Assembly: GCA_024235795.1 (NCBI GenBank)
Contig: JACKLR010000001.1
Span: forward strand, 186,001-250,000
Direction of reading: 5' to 3'
Length of the DNA: 64,000 nt
DNA from: Burkholderiales bacterium
GTDB lineage: Bacteria > Pseudomonadota > Gammaproteobacteria > Burkholderiales > Nitrosomonadaceae
Position numbers and translations under genes: made by a program. Shown here in pieces: positions 1-9,108 of the stretch. The notes beneath the pieces are model-generated. The model saw only the letters and a list, made by a program, of their open reading frames with translations. It was not told the origin of the DNA and searched no databases. How positions within the stretch are numbered: the first letter of the stretch is position 1; each line of letters starts with the position of its first letter.

Positions 1-1
1 C

Positions 2-148
2 TCCTTGCAATGGATCATTTTGCGCTGGTGCATTCAGCTTAAAACATTACTATCTGTCGTGCGGTGTTTGCCCTATTTATTAGCTTATCTGCTGAGATCT
101 TTACCGACAGGTTACCCACTTTCCTTTCCTGGCATACACCAGAAATGA
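2..148 (+). CDS. Possible C-terminal tail of an unidentified protein (partial at window start)
   Basis: A reading frame is open from the first bases of the window to a TGA at 146-148. It gives about 48 residues that are hydrophobic and basic (Leu- and Arg-rich, ending in PGIHQK), which could be the end of a membrane-associated or glycosyltransferase-like protein. The frame is short, and being open to the window edge is weak evidence. I do not recognise a family. Most of the remaining DNA to 371 shows no gene. Confidence 0.3.
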   Translation, partial: SLQWIILRWCIQLKTLLSVVRCLPYLLAYLLRSLPTGYPLSFPGIHQK

Positions 149-371
149 TCCTACCTCGATCTTTCTGTCAGAAAATCGAATCAAAATCCATGAAAATTTT
201 ATAGAAGAACAATTGTGCAAAGCCGCTAATGTACTTTGCTATAGATAACTTTGTATCAATATTTTGAATCCAAACATTATAGGAACGTTGATGAAAATTG
301 CATGACATCTGATAGTTTTGCCTGAAGGCGAAGGTTTTTGACCAAATATGTTGACAATTTACATTCCGACA

Positions 372-1391
372 TTATTGCAGAATCTTAGGCTTGTTGAGTT
401 CCTTCCCATTAATTGGGATCATCGGACTTGAGACTGACGTCATAAAGCCTAATACTAATGCAAGAGCATAACAATGCCATTCCAGAACCGAAAATAGCGC
501 ACCGGATATACTTTTCTTTTTCACCGTCAAAACAACGGCCACCCCAAACCAGACAAATAGTTCAGCAACCGCCAGTACAAATATAGGATTGGTAATCTCT
601 GTATATATCGCACCAATTATTGTCAGCATAATTGCTACGGCATGAAGTGAAAGTGCTGCGAAAACATACCATACTTGCCCCACGCTTAGCCACCACCATG
701 GACGCCCAAAGGCTGTGCGAAGATACATACCATAAGCATGCATTCTGCGACTTCTCCATAGTCGACAAAGCATCTGCATGTCATTCTCAGAATGGCCAGT
801 GTGAAGCACAGCTACTTCTGGGAGTCGGATGAGGCGCCACCCTGAAGCCCGCAAGCGAACACCTAATTCCGCCTCCTCGCAAGCCGGAAGCCAGCGATGC
901 GCAAGATAGCCTATAGACTCGATCGCTTTACGTCGGTACAAACCGCCGCCGCCTAGATCTAAAACTTCCGTAATTTCTTGCAGCCCCGCCGCTCTGAGAG
1001 CACGTCGCTTATCACCCCTGGTTTTGATACTTGTATCAAGCAATTTTCCCGCCACACCTGCGACATCTGGATTAGATTCAAGATAATTTAGCGCCAGCGA
1101 CAAGAAACCGTACTGCAATTCCATATCTCCATCTAGTATATACAGATATTCACCATGAGCATATTGATAGCCAAGTTGCACAGCAGATGCGCAACCACAG
1201 TCCGCTTTATGTACAAACTGAACAATACGAATAGGGTAACGTCTTGCAATTTCTACTGTCATGTCTGTAGAAAGGGAGTCGACCAATATTACCTCACCAC
1301 CATATTTCAACGCTTCAGCCACAGCTGCTTCAAGACAATTCGATATCATGGTTTCTTCGTTGAATGCTTTGATCAAAATTGAGAGTTTCAT
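372..1391 (-). CDS. Family 2 glycosyltransferase with C-terminal membrane helices
   Basis: Predicted inverting GT-A glycosyltransferase of 339 residues, probably moving a sugar from a nucleotide-sugar onto a surface glycan or lipid carrier at the cytoplasmic membrane. The N-terminus has the classic GT2 start (LSILIKAFNEE), then VDSLSTD, then the metal-binding region ILDGDME at about residue 90. The acceptor-side ACEEAELGVRLR near residue 175 corresponds to the ED/QxxRW-type motif of the family. Two or three hydrophobic segments follow after about residue 230. It stands alone, with a decayed gene behind it, so the substrate cannot be inferred. Family assignment is secure; the role is not. Confidence 0.88.
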   Translation of the reverse strand: MKLSILIKAFNEETMISNCLEAAVAEALKYGGEVILVDSLSTDMTVEIARRYPIRIVQFVHKADCGCASAVQLGYQYAHGEYLYILDGDMELQYGFLSLALNYLESNPDVAGVAGKLLDTSIKTRGDKRRALRAAGLQEITEVLDLGGGGLYRRKAIESIGYLAHRWLPACEEAELGVRLRASGWRLIRLPEVAVLHTGHSENDMQMLCRLWRSRRMHAYGMYLRTAFGRPWWWLSVGQVWYVFAALSLHAVAIMLTIIGAIYTEITNPIFVLAVAELFVWFGVAVVLTVKKKSISGALFSVLEWHCYALALVLGFMTSVSSPMIPINGKELNKPKILQ

Positions 1392-1766
1392 TTTTTACTC
1401 CACCAAGGTATTCCTCATTTCAAAAACAATTATCATACAGAAAATGTCCCCTTGACTGCGTCATTCTGGCGTCCAATTGCCTGGAGCTACTTTATATTTT
1501 TTATTTTATACCACTATTGGAATTTCAATTTGTTGCTGCCGGATAGCACTGTTAGCGTTTTATTCATGCATCTTCAGTTGTAAAACGTCATTGTAACGTC
1601 GCAGCAGACTGATATCGTGTTGGGGAGCCGCTATTCATGATGCGATTCAATTACTTTGTGAATTGATAAAAAGACATTCAGAACATGCCGGATTTTACTT
1701 TTGAGCGCTTCAACTGCTTCAATGCAACGCAAACTCCGGCAGGTCAAGTTACAAAATGTTGGCCTG
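1392..1766. other. Gene-free stretch upstream of the glycosyltransferase
   Basis: About 375 bases between the glycosyltransferase start and the end of the acyl-CoA synthetase relic. It should hold the glycosyltransferase promoter, but I see no clear promoter, repeat or RNA gene. The base composition is AT-rich. Confidence 0.5.
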
Positions 1767-2360
1767 TCAATGCCCGTCACATAAGTCGTTAACCACAGCA
1801 TTAAAATGTATCGAAGTTTTAGCTCTTCGCGGTATTAACGTGGGGGTCAGCATTTCATTATCGATAGACCAGGGCTCGGGAATTATTGCAACCCTGCCTA
1901 TCCAGGCATAGCCGGGAAAGCCCGGGTTTGATACGTTATTTTATCGAGCAGGATTTCTTCGATTCGATCTTTCTGCACATCAACTATCGCTTCTGTTTCA
2001 ATACCTGTTCAGCCGCAAATTTTTTCCTGTTTTCTGCGTTTAGCATAGCCAGCACACTCGGATAAGACCATGCTTCACTAATAACCATCACCTGATCAAA
2101 CATCAGGTCACGCAAAATCGCTGATTCCATATCGCCCGGCAGCACTTTTTCGCCGGCAGACAATACAATGATATCTTTTAGACACACGGTATTTGTAATA
2201 TGGCCTTGTAAATCAATCGATGCAGCATCACCCGAATTCAACCAGCCGTTATGCTTGGGCGTATTGTTTCATAACTGCATGAGAAGCATAAGAAAATTTC
2301 ACCACCTTGTCAGCCAGCAAACGCAAAATTCAATGCTCATGTCCTACCGGTATTTCACTA
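1767..2360 (-). pseudogene. Decayed C-terminal part of a long-chain acyl-CoA synthetase (AMP-binding enzyme)
   Basis: Fragments in different frames line up in order with the end of a FadD-like AMP-forming acyl-CoA synthetase. From upstream to downstream these are a GEI...VMKQY segment (about 2290-2350), an in-frame TGA, HNGWLNSGDAA (the A8-type GWxxTGD motif), LKDIIVLSAGEKVLPGDME, and FDQVMVI. After a frame change come RIEEILLDKITYQTRAFP, then after another frame change FPGYAWIGRVAIIPEPWS and EMLTPTL, ending in LCDGH and a stop at 1767-1769. The 5' two-thirds, including the P-loop, is absent. At least two frameshifts and one stop make it a clear relic. Confidence 0.85.
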
Positions 2361-2594
2361 CTGACTATCACAATCAGGGGGCGCCTGTCTGTCAGTCAAT
2401 TTCGGGCATTGACCTGGATGCGGTCGATTATATAACGCAGCCTCCGGGCTTACTTCCACGCACCGCCGCCGGGGTTTAGCCACTATTAGTGCAAGGTCTT
2501 CATGATACCTTTGTCTATCACTCCGTCTGCTGCTTTGTATTCTACTACTTTGTTTTACAATGATTAGTGCTAGGTAAACTTGAGGATGTTGGGT

Positions 2595-3974
2595 CTATTC
2601 ATGCAAAACTATCCATCCGATCGACCCCACATACCGCAAAACCATCTTGCTGTATTTTGCAGATCCAAGCGTTCTTGTAAAAGCCCCGTTAATGGGCGTA
2701 TTATGACCGTCAATAATAACTTCATTTCCAGAATCATCGATTCTGATTATTACTTGCTCGGCCCCGATAATCTGAGCAGCGCCCCCTTCAGATAACATTA
2801 CAACCATACCGCCAGGATTTCCACTAGCATCAATAAGTTTTATACCATCATCATTATATTTTGGATTATAAAATGAGTCAGTAATGGTACGGACACCAGC
2901 CCCATTTGCGGAATAGCTGTTACCAAAAAGTGTTTTGTAGCGAGGGCTTTGGACTTCAAGCCTTCCACCACCAGAATTCATTAAATCATAGCGCATACCT
3001 GCACCGCCAGGGTCTTCTGCCTGAAAATAACCACCGCGCACCCTAATCCAGGCACTAGGTGCTGCAACATCAGCACAAGTAACTCTTGTCCCTGTGAGTG
3101 TGCCCGAATTGTTACGTGCAATACTCCAGACATTATTGAGCTCCATTCTAGAGCTACTTTTTGCTTCTGATTGGAATATAACAATGTCAGCACCAGATTC
3201 ATCATTAATTTCAGGCGAACCATAACCAGTTGCCCAAGTTCCACCATCCACCCAGATTCGAGTCGATACTGATAATAGTCTGATAGCATAATGCGGATTT
3301 GTATTGCCTGGAGCATTACCTACCAAACGACAATGTGTACCAGAAATAAAGATTTGTCCGGCGCCAGCAATCTCCACACCTATTCCGCTTGTTTGGATGA
3401 AACAGTTACGGATAATACAGCGTTCCATAGCTTGCACCCATATTGCGCAACGCTTTGTGCTATAAATATCAAAATTGACATTATCAATATCCAGAAAACT
3501 CTGCATGCTACTACTTACGTGTTCCTGCTGTCGAATCGCGCCTGACCTATTACCTACTCCGGAATATTTAATCGTACAATTTGAAATCCTATTGTGTGCA
3601 TTTACACGAATATTCTTGTTTCCATTGCCCAGCACAATACATCCATGCCGACTCACACCAGTTAACTCCGTAAAATCTGGTAATTCCAATTCAGTAGATT
3701 CCAAAGTTAAGTCATAGCTGCCAGGCAGCATACTAATTACTACCCAATTCGAAGCAGTAGGATTTAATAAAGCAGCAGCAGCCGCTGCTGCATGCAGTGA
3801 TGCAAACATTCCACCATTTCCAACGGAAATATAATGATCACTGGTGATAGCTGCGGATGCAACATTGGGAACCATCAGACCAGCACTTGCACCAATAGCT
3901 ACCCCCCCCATGATGAAGTCACGGCGATTATTAAATCTTGAACTAAAAACTGAATCATCGTTCTTTTTTTTCAT
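2595..3974 (-). CDS. Tat-exported right-handed beta-helix protein, function unknown
   Basis: The 459-residue product begins with a basic region and NRRDFIMGG followed by a hydrophobic stretch ending in ASA near residue 42, which is a twin-arginine signal peptide. The mature part has repeated short strands with stacked Asn and Ile/Val residues (IRVNAHNRISNCTI, IIRNCFIQTSGIGVEI, ISGTHCRL). This is typical of pectate-lyase-like parallel beta helices and phage tailspike-like folds. A His/Asn-rich hydrophobic C-terminal domain follows. It may act on or bind a surface polysaccharide in the periplasm or outside the cell. No catalytic triad can be assigned by eye. Confidence 0.7.
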   Translation of the reverse strand: MKKKNDDSVFSSRFNNRRDFIMGGVAIGASAGLMVPNVASAAITSDHYISVGNGGMFASLHAAAAAAALLNPTASNWVVISMLPGSYDLTLESTELELPDFTELTGVSRHGCIVLGNGNKNIRVNAHNRISNCTIKYSGVGNRSGAIRQQEHVSSSMQSFLDIDNVNFDIYSTKRCAIWVQAMERCIIRNCFIQTSGIGVEIAGAGQIFISGTHCRLVGNAPGNTNPHYAIRLLSVSTRIWVDGGTWATGYGSPEINDESGADIVIFQSEAKSSSRMELNNVWSIARNNSGTLTGTRVTCADVAAPSAWIRVRGGYFQAEDPGGAGMRYDLMNSGGGRLEVQSPRYKTLFGNSYSANGAGVRTITDSFYNPKYNDDGIKLIDASGNPGGMVVMLSEGGAAQIIGAEQVIIRIDDSGNEVIIDGHNTPINGAFTRTLGSAKYSKMVLRYVGSIGWIVLHE

Positions 3975-4605
3975 TATTTTATTTCCCTAATTCTTAGGCA
4001 AATCATTCTACACACCCATTCATTATCCGTTAATGTGACAAATTGTCGCATTGACTGTTTAGAGTATGACTGTGAATATATTATGAAATGTGAATTAAGA
4101 GCTAAATAATAGACAATTCATAAAATCACACTTGAAATATGAGAAAAGATCTAAATAATTATCTATTGATGCAGCATAAAAGCAAATGTATTAGCCTAAC
4201 ATAATGATTTAATTAAAAACTCTCGTTTTGGTAGCTTAAATGACAATGGAGTGAACATCAGCATACGTTACATTTTGGGAACCACTACTAACGATTACCA
4301 ATATAGTTGCTTTTGCAAGCGCATTCTCGTTCCTACTATTATCTGGGATGACTTTTCGTTTGTCGACGATAGCTTTTGAAACCTCCATATCCCGTCGCAG
4401 TAAGGGCTATTCGCGCTTGTTAACAAGACCGCCAGATGGAGGCCTCATTTTCTGCCATACATGCAATCAGAGGTCTGTTGCCATTAATAGCGTCCATAAA
4501 TTATGTTGCCAGCAGTTTTGCATATTATTGCTGTGCAGAACTTTCTGGCAATAGATATCGCAGTCACTCCAGTCTATAAGGCACATAATTCAAACGTGGA
4601 TATAA
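3975..4605. other. Gene-free stretch, about 630 bases
   Basis: Very AT-rich from 4010 to 4330, and likely to contain the promoter of the beta-helix gene. A 68-codon frame at 4348-4554 on the plus strand has no recognisable protein character. The minus-strand frames are interrupted and match nothing I know. It may be old decayed coding DNA. Confidence 0.5.
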
Positions 4606-5967
4606 TCAGTTTTTCTCAGCCATTTCCGCATCCAGTTGATCCGCTAAAACATGCAATGCTTTTGAAATCCTGACCGGATAGGCAGGCGCTGGTTCCAAAG
4701 TAGACATCTGTTCCGATAACCGGGTATAGCCTGCCAATGTTCGCTTGCGTATATCATGCAGTGAGATTTTTTCATGAATACGCCGCCCGGCAAGCATCAT
4801 GAGTTTGATCAATGGTTCACCGGTTTGCACGTCATGTTTTTCCAGAGCAACGATATCCCCAGCGAGGCGGTTACCGGCATCATAACGCCGGTATACCTGT
4901 TTTCTTCCCGGCCAGGTAGCTTTTCCTTCAGAGCGCTTGCGACGCGGCTTGCCAGCGTATTCCTGCAGTTTATACGCACAATCCAGCGACGGCGCGTCAC
5001 TGGATATATCCAGCGCCGTACCGATACCAAAGCCATTTATGGGAGATCCGGAAGCGATTAGATCGTGCAGCCGGTATTCGTCGATATTGCCACTTGCAAA
5101 AATCGTTGTTTTCGTTAAGCCGCCCTGATCGAGAATCTGGCGTACATTCTTTGCGTGCTCGGCCAAATCCCCGCTATCCAGCCGAACGCCATGTATATCG
5201 ATTTGATCACTAGCAAGCGTGTCTGCAAGCGCAACCACTTTGATGGCAGCCGCTTCGGTATCATAAGTGTCGATCAGTAACACTGTATTTTGTGGGTGAG
5301 ACCGTGCAAAATGTTCGAATGCAGCATTTTCATCACCATGCGCCTGGATATAGGAATGCGCCATAGTGCCGTACAAGGGCACATCAAAAACCGCGCCTGC
5401 CAGCACTGTCGCAGATCCGGAAAATCCAGCCAGATAGCTTGCCCGGGCCGCCAGCAATCCAGCCTCTGCCCCATGCGCCCGCCGCATACCGAAATCCACC
5501 AATAATTTGTCGGGCGCAACCAATACTGAACGGGCAGCCTTCGAAGCAATCAGGGTTTCAAAGTGCATTAGGTTCATAATTCGCGACTCAACCAGTTGTG
5601 CCTGTGGCAGCGGCGCGATGATTCTGATAATCGGTTCGTTAGGAAAAAATACAGTGCCTTCCGGCATGGCATGCACATCACCTTCGAAGCGGAATTGCTC
5701 AAGATAGGTTATTACGTGCGACGGGAATCGCGTAGCAAGCCAACCGAGTTCTTCCTGAGAAAAATGCAAGTTTTCAAGGTAATCCAGCACTTGATCCAAT
5801 CCTGCCGCAACCAGGAAATTGCGTCCTTGAGGAAGTTTGCGGACAAACAACTCAAATACCGCAATATCGTTCATCTCGTATTCAAGATAGCTCTGCAGCA
5901 TGGTCAATTGGTACAGATCCGTCAAAAGCGGGCTAAACTGTCTAGATGCACCCAAAAGCGGACTCAT
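4606..5967 (-). CDS. pncB: Nicotinate phosphoribosyltransferase
   Basis: Converts nicotinate and PRPP to nicotinate mononucleotide with ATP, the committed step of the Preiss-Handler NAD salvage route. The 453-residue protein opens with LLTDLYQLTMLQSY, the standard N-terminal substrate-binding segment. GTMAHSYIQA lies near residue 200, carrying the histidine phosphorylated in the family. RLDSGDL and the FGIGTALDIS glycine loop follow, and length is normal. Its start overlaps the end of pncA by four bases, so the two consecutive steps of nicotinamide recycling are translationally coupled. Confidence 0.96.
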   Translation of the reverse strand: MSPLLGASRQFSPLLTDLYQLTMLQSYLEYEMNDIAVFELFVRKLPQGRNFLVAAGLDQVLDYLENLHFSQEELGWLATRFPSHVITYLEQFRFEGDVHAMPEGTVFFPNEPIIRIIAPLPQAQLVESRIMNLMHFETLIASKAARSVLVAPDKLLVDFGMRRAHGAEAGLLAARASYLAGFSGSATVLAGAVFDVPLYGTMAHSYIQAHGDENAAFEHFARSHPQNTVLLIDTYDTEAAAIKVVALADTLASDQIDIHGVRLDSGDLAEHAKNVRQILDQGGLTKTTIFASGNIDEYRLHDLIASGSPINGFGIGTALDISSDAPSLDCAYKLQEYAGKPRRKRSEGKATWPGRKQVYRRYDAGNRLAGDIVALEKHDVQTGEPLIKLMMLAGRRIHEKISLHDIRKRTLAGYTRLSEQMSTLEPAPAYPVRISKALHVLADQLDAEMAEKN

Positions 5968-6548
5968 ACGACGAGATCCTCACAGTATATCGATGTTGCG
6001 CCAAGATGTTTCATTTCCGCAATTGCCAGTCGGCCATCCTCAGGTTGCCGATTAATCGCACAAACAGCATCCTTAAGAATAAAAACAGCATATTGATACT
6101 GAATGGCATCTTTGACTGTATTTAAAACGCAATATTCTGTCGCAAGCCCACCCACAAACACCCGCTTTACCTGGAACGACTGCAACAGCGCATTGAGTTG
6201 CGTGTTGGAAAACGCTGAATAAGCCTCTTTATCCTGCGTTGTGGCTTTGGAGATAATATTCGAATATACGGGTAACGCAAGACCAGGCGCAAAATCCGCG
6301 CCTTCTGAATTTGCAATACAGTGTGGTGGCCAGTCACCGCCATACTGGCGAAAAGAACAATGATCGTCAGGATGCCAGTCGCGTGTTGCAATAATCGGTA
6401 GCCTGCGCGTATAAAAGCCGGCTATATATTGATTGAGTACCGGAATAATGTAGTTTCCTCCCGGAACTGGCAAGCTGCCGCCAGGCAAAAAATCATTTTG
6501 CACATCCACAATTATCAGGGCGTCTCCGGGGATTAGCGTGACTGTCAT
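5964..6548 (-). CDS. pncA: Nicotinamidase (isochorismatase family)
   Basis: Hydrolyses nicotinamide to nicotinate and ammonia, feeding PncB encoded just downstream. The 194-residue protein has the cysteine-hydrolase triad elements: Asp in IIVDVQNDFLPGGSL at the N-terminus, Lys in SKATTQDKEAYSAF, and the nucleophile Cys in VGGLATEYCVLNTV. The metal-site pattern DWHPDDHCSF, with its Asp and His residues, is present. It sits 25 bases downstream of the hibernation-factor gene on the same strand. Confidence 0.94.
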   Translation of the reverse strand: MTVTLIPGDALIIVDVQNDFLPGGSLPVPGGNYIIPVLNQYIAGFYTRRLPIIATRDWHPDDHCSFRQYGGDWPPHCIANSEGADFAPGLALPVYSNIISKATTQDKEAYSAFSNTQLNALLQSFQVKRVFVGGLATEYCVLNTVKDAIQYQYAVFILKDAVCAINRQPEDGRLAIAEMKHLGATSIYCEDLVV

Positions 6549-6573
6549 TTGAAAAAATTACGCCTGCGTTTGC

Positions 6574-7128
6574 TCATTCACTGCCCGGGATATGATGCTT
6601 TCCTGTACTCACTCGTTTCGCCTGATAACCTTCACTGCCGATATCCTCGATGAATTGCACTTCCTCACCGGGTGTCAGTTGATCAAAATTGCCGCCTGAC
6701 AAGTTATCACAGTGAAAGTACAATTCCCGGCCGTCCAATGATTCGACAAAACCATACCCCTCGTCTTTGAATACACGTACAACTTTGCCATGTAATACAG
6801 GGGAATGCGCTTTTACATCATGGCGTTGGCGTCTTGAGTAATCTTCCAACTGACGCTTTGCTGCATTAAATGCATCCCGCAAGGCGACATATACATCCTC
6901 GTCGGAATCATGATTAATTACCAATTCATTTCCGGGCACGGTAATGTCTAGACGCACGTTAAAAATACGCCCCTGGTGTTTATGTTTATGAGGTACACCG
7001 ACAACTACACGACAACGTATAATATGCGGATAAAATTTTTCCAGCTTTTCAGCTTTTTCCCTGATTTTTGCATCCAGCGCCCCAGAATGAGGAACGTCCC
7101 GAATAGTGATCTGCAACATTGCGTTCAT
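6574..7128 (-). CDS. Ribosome hibernation factor (HPF/RaiA-like) fused to a cold-shock domain
   Basis: The 184-residue protein has two modules. Residues about 5-105 look like the HPF/RaiA S30AE fold: an initial strand, a KIREKAEKLEKFYPHIIRCRVVV helix-strand unit, and a second helix DAFNAAKRQLEDYSRRQ. Residues about 115-175 are a cold-shock/OB-type domain (GKVVRVFKDEGYGFVESLDGRELYFH) with RNP-like aromatics. Known members of this architecture bind the ribosome decoding region; the cold-shock part would add RNA binding. It is grouped with a universal stress protein and RNA-repair genes, which suggests use in starvation or stress survival. Separate from the long and short HPF proteins of growth arrest. 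Confidence 0.88.
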   Translation of the reverse strand: MNAMLQITIRDVPHSGALDAKIREKAEKLEKFYPHIIRCRVVVGVPHKHKHQGRIFNVRLDITVPGNELVINHDSDEDVYVALRDAFNAAKRQLEDYSRRQRHDVKAHSPVLHGKVVRVFKDEGYGFVESLDGRELYFHCDNLSGGNFDQLTPGEEVQFIEDIGSEGYQAKRVSTGKHHIPGSE

Positions 7129-7209
7129 GGGTTTTACCTGTCAATTAATAGTCGTTTAACAAATAGTATGCAGAAGACTTGATTTCCGATTACAGCGTTA
7201 TGCTGCAAT

Positions 7210-7662
7210 CTATCCGCCGTCTTCGCATCGTATCAATAAAATGGGGATTTTTGCGGTTCGTAACACGCCTTCGGCAATACTGCCCAGAAGCAAGCGATTA
7301 AATCCCGAACGGCCATGTGTGCCGATAATAATCAAATCAGCCGGCCATTGTATTGCTTCATCTGCAATAACATTTGCAACACGCCTGCCTTGTGCTTCCA
7401 ACAATTTTTCAGCAACCACAACACCTTCTTGTCTGACCAATTCGGTGGCTTTTTCCAGCATTTTCTTGACACTATCTCTTACGGATTCAACCAGTTCGGT
7501 GTAATTGATATAATTGTCTATATCAAAATAGCCCATATCTTCCAATACATGGATCAGTTTAAGTTGCGCGTGATGCAGTCGGGCGAATTTTATGGCTTCT
7601 TTTAATGCGTGATTTGATGTGGCACTGCCATCAACCGGAACAAGGATACGCTGATACATCAC
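7210..7662 (-). CDS. Universal stress protein, UspA family
   Basis: Single-domain Usp of 150 residues. It starts YQRILVPVDGS, the nucleotide-binding N-terminal strand, and ends with GTHGRSGFNRLLLGSIAEGV, the G-2X-G-9X-G-S ATP-binding pattern, followed by IPILLIR. ATP-binding Usps act as stress or energy-state proteins in the cytoplasm, usually as dimers. It lies between rtcB and the hibernation-factor gene in a same-strand run, consistent with one stress programme. The exact role is unknown. Confidence 0.93.
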   Translation of the reverse strand: MMYQRILVPVDGSATSNHALKEAIKFARLHHAQLKLIHVLEDMGYFDIDNYINYTELVESVRDSVKKMLEKATELVRQEGVVVAEKLLEAQGRRVANVIADEAIQWPADLIIIGTHGRSGFNRLLLGSIAEGVLRTAKIPILLIRCEDGG

Positions 7663-7679
7663 AAAATCTCCTCAAATAA

Positions 7680-9107
7680 TTATCCCTTGATACACACCTT
7701 GGGCCGTAAAAAAGCAACGCGTCGTGCCAGACCGGCCTGCTCTGTTGCTTCCGCGACCAAGTCTACGTCCTTATAGGCAGCCGGTGCTTCTTCTGCAACA
7801 CCCCGTAAGGATCGTGTTCGTATCAGTATATCCTGTTGCGCCAATTCATGTATCAGCGCACGGCCTTCCCACTGCTTCAGGGCCTGTCGTCGACTCATGG
7901 CACGGCCGGCTCCATGACTTGCCGAAGCAAACGCCGGATTTTCGACACAACCAGCAAGAATATACGAACCAGTACCCATACTGCCGCCAATAATGACTGG
8001 TTGACCGACTGTACGATATCGCTCAGGAATTTTGGGATGCCCGGGGCCGAATGCACGTGTCGCCCCTTTTCGGTGCACATACAACCATCTGCTTTGTCCA
8101 TTGATTTCATGTGATTCGGTTTTACAGGTATTGTGCGAAACATCGAACAAAGTTTCAAGCCGGATATCGGGGTAGACGGTTTTAAATGTCTCCCGCGTCA
8201 AGTGGGTCAGAATTTGCCGATTGGCGAGTGCACAATTGATAGCAGCATTCATGGCGCCGATATATTGTTGACCCTCAGGTGAGTTTATCGGCGCACACGC
8301 CAATTCACGATCAGGTAAGCGGATACCGAGTCGGCTGGCAGCCTTGGCCAACAACAAAAGATAATCAGTACCGATTTGATGCCCAAGTCCACGCGAACCG
8401 CAGTGAATCGAAACAATGATTTGACCTTTATCCAGCCCAAACGCTTCAGCTGCCTCTGAATCGAAAATACGGTCTACCACCTGTACTTCAAGATAATGGT
8501 TACCGGAACCCAGCGTACCCATTTCACCGTGTTGTCGTTTTTTTGCCAACTCGGATACATTTTCCGGCACGGCACCTGCAACACACCCTTGTTCTTCAAT
8601 ATATTCCAGATCAACCGCCAGGCCATACCCTTGTTTAACCGCCCATTGCGCGCCTCCATTCAGCACCTGGTCAAGTACTTTCTGGCCCATTTTTATACTG
8701 CCTTCCTCGCCTACGCCGGCAGGAATAGTTTTATAAAGCTGATCTGCAAGATCTGAAAATTGAGTTACGGCATCTTGCAGCTTCAAATTACTACGCAAAC
8801 ACCGAATACCACAGGAAATATCAAATCCAACACCCCCGGCTGAAATTACACCACCTTGTTCGGCGTCAAATGCCGCCACCCCGCCAATGGGAAAACCATA
8901 ACCCCAGTGCGCATCCGGCATCGTCATGGCTGCACCAACCAGGCCGGGTAAATTGGCAACATTCGTGATTTGTTCCAACACCTTGTCATCCATGCATTCA
9001 AGTAAAGGCGCACTGCCATAAAGCAACACTTCAGCACGTTGTTCTCCTGATTTACATGGCAACGTCCAAAGATACGGTTGCAGTTGCTTTAGATGCGTTA
9101 AATTCAT
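7680..9107 (-). CDS. rtcB: RNA-splicing ligase RtcB
   Basis: GTP- and Mn-dependent ligase that joins RNA 2',3'-cyclic phosphate (or 3'-phosphate) ends to 5'-OH ends. Family hallmarks are in order: PDAHWGYGFPIGGVAAF, then GGVGFDISCGIRCLR with the metal-binding Asp/Cys, SGNHYLEVQ, SIHCGSRGLGHQ, FDVSHN, and SHGAGRAMSRR with the histidine that is guanylylated. I chose ATG at 9107 (MNLTHLKQ), giving 475 residues. A longer frame to 9149 would overlap the archease gene and adds no conserved sequence. Archease ends one base upstream, so the two are translationally linked. Confidence 0.95.
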   Translation of the reverse strand: MNLTHLKQLQPYLWTLPCKSGEQRAEVLLYGSAPLLECMDDKVLEQITNVANLPGLVGAAMTMPDAHWGYGFPIGGVAAFDAEQGGVISAGGVGFDISCGIRCLRSNLKLQDAVTQFSDLADQLYKTIPAGVGEEGSIKMGQKVLDQVLNGGAQWAVKQGYGLAVDLEYIEEQGCVAGAVPENVSELAKKRQHGEMGTLGSGNHYLEVQVVDRIFDSEAAEAFGLDKGQIIVSIHCGSRGLGHQIGTDYLLLLAKAASRLGIRLPDRELACAPINSPEGQQYIGAMNAAINCALANRQILTHLTRETFKTVYPDIRLETLFDVSHNTCKTESHEINGQSRWLYVHRKGATRAFGPGHPKIPERYRTVGQPVIIGGSMGTGSYILAGCVENPAFASASHGAGRAMSRRQALKQWEGRALIHELAQQDILIRTRSLRGVAEEAPAAYKDVDLVAEATEQAGLARRVAFLRPKVCIKG

Positions 9108-9108
9108 A

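Noticed and set aside
1797..1910. Plus-strand frame ending QGSGIIATLPIQA that looks like a histidine kinase C-terminus
   Set aside because: It is the complement of the acyl-CoA synthetase relic, whose minus-strand translation (PEPWS, EMLTPTL, LCDGH) is a much better match.
2168..2479. 103-codon plus-strand frame
   Set aside because: It lies opposite the acyl-CoA synthetase relic and is a shadow of it.
4348..4554. 68-codon plus-strand frame
   Set aside because: No ribosome site, no recognisable motif, unusual composition; likely chance.
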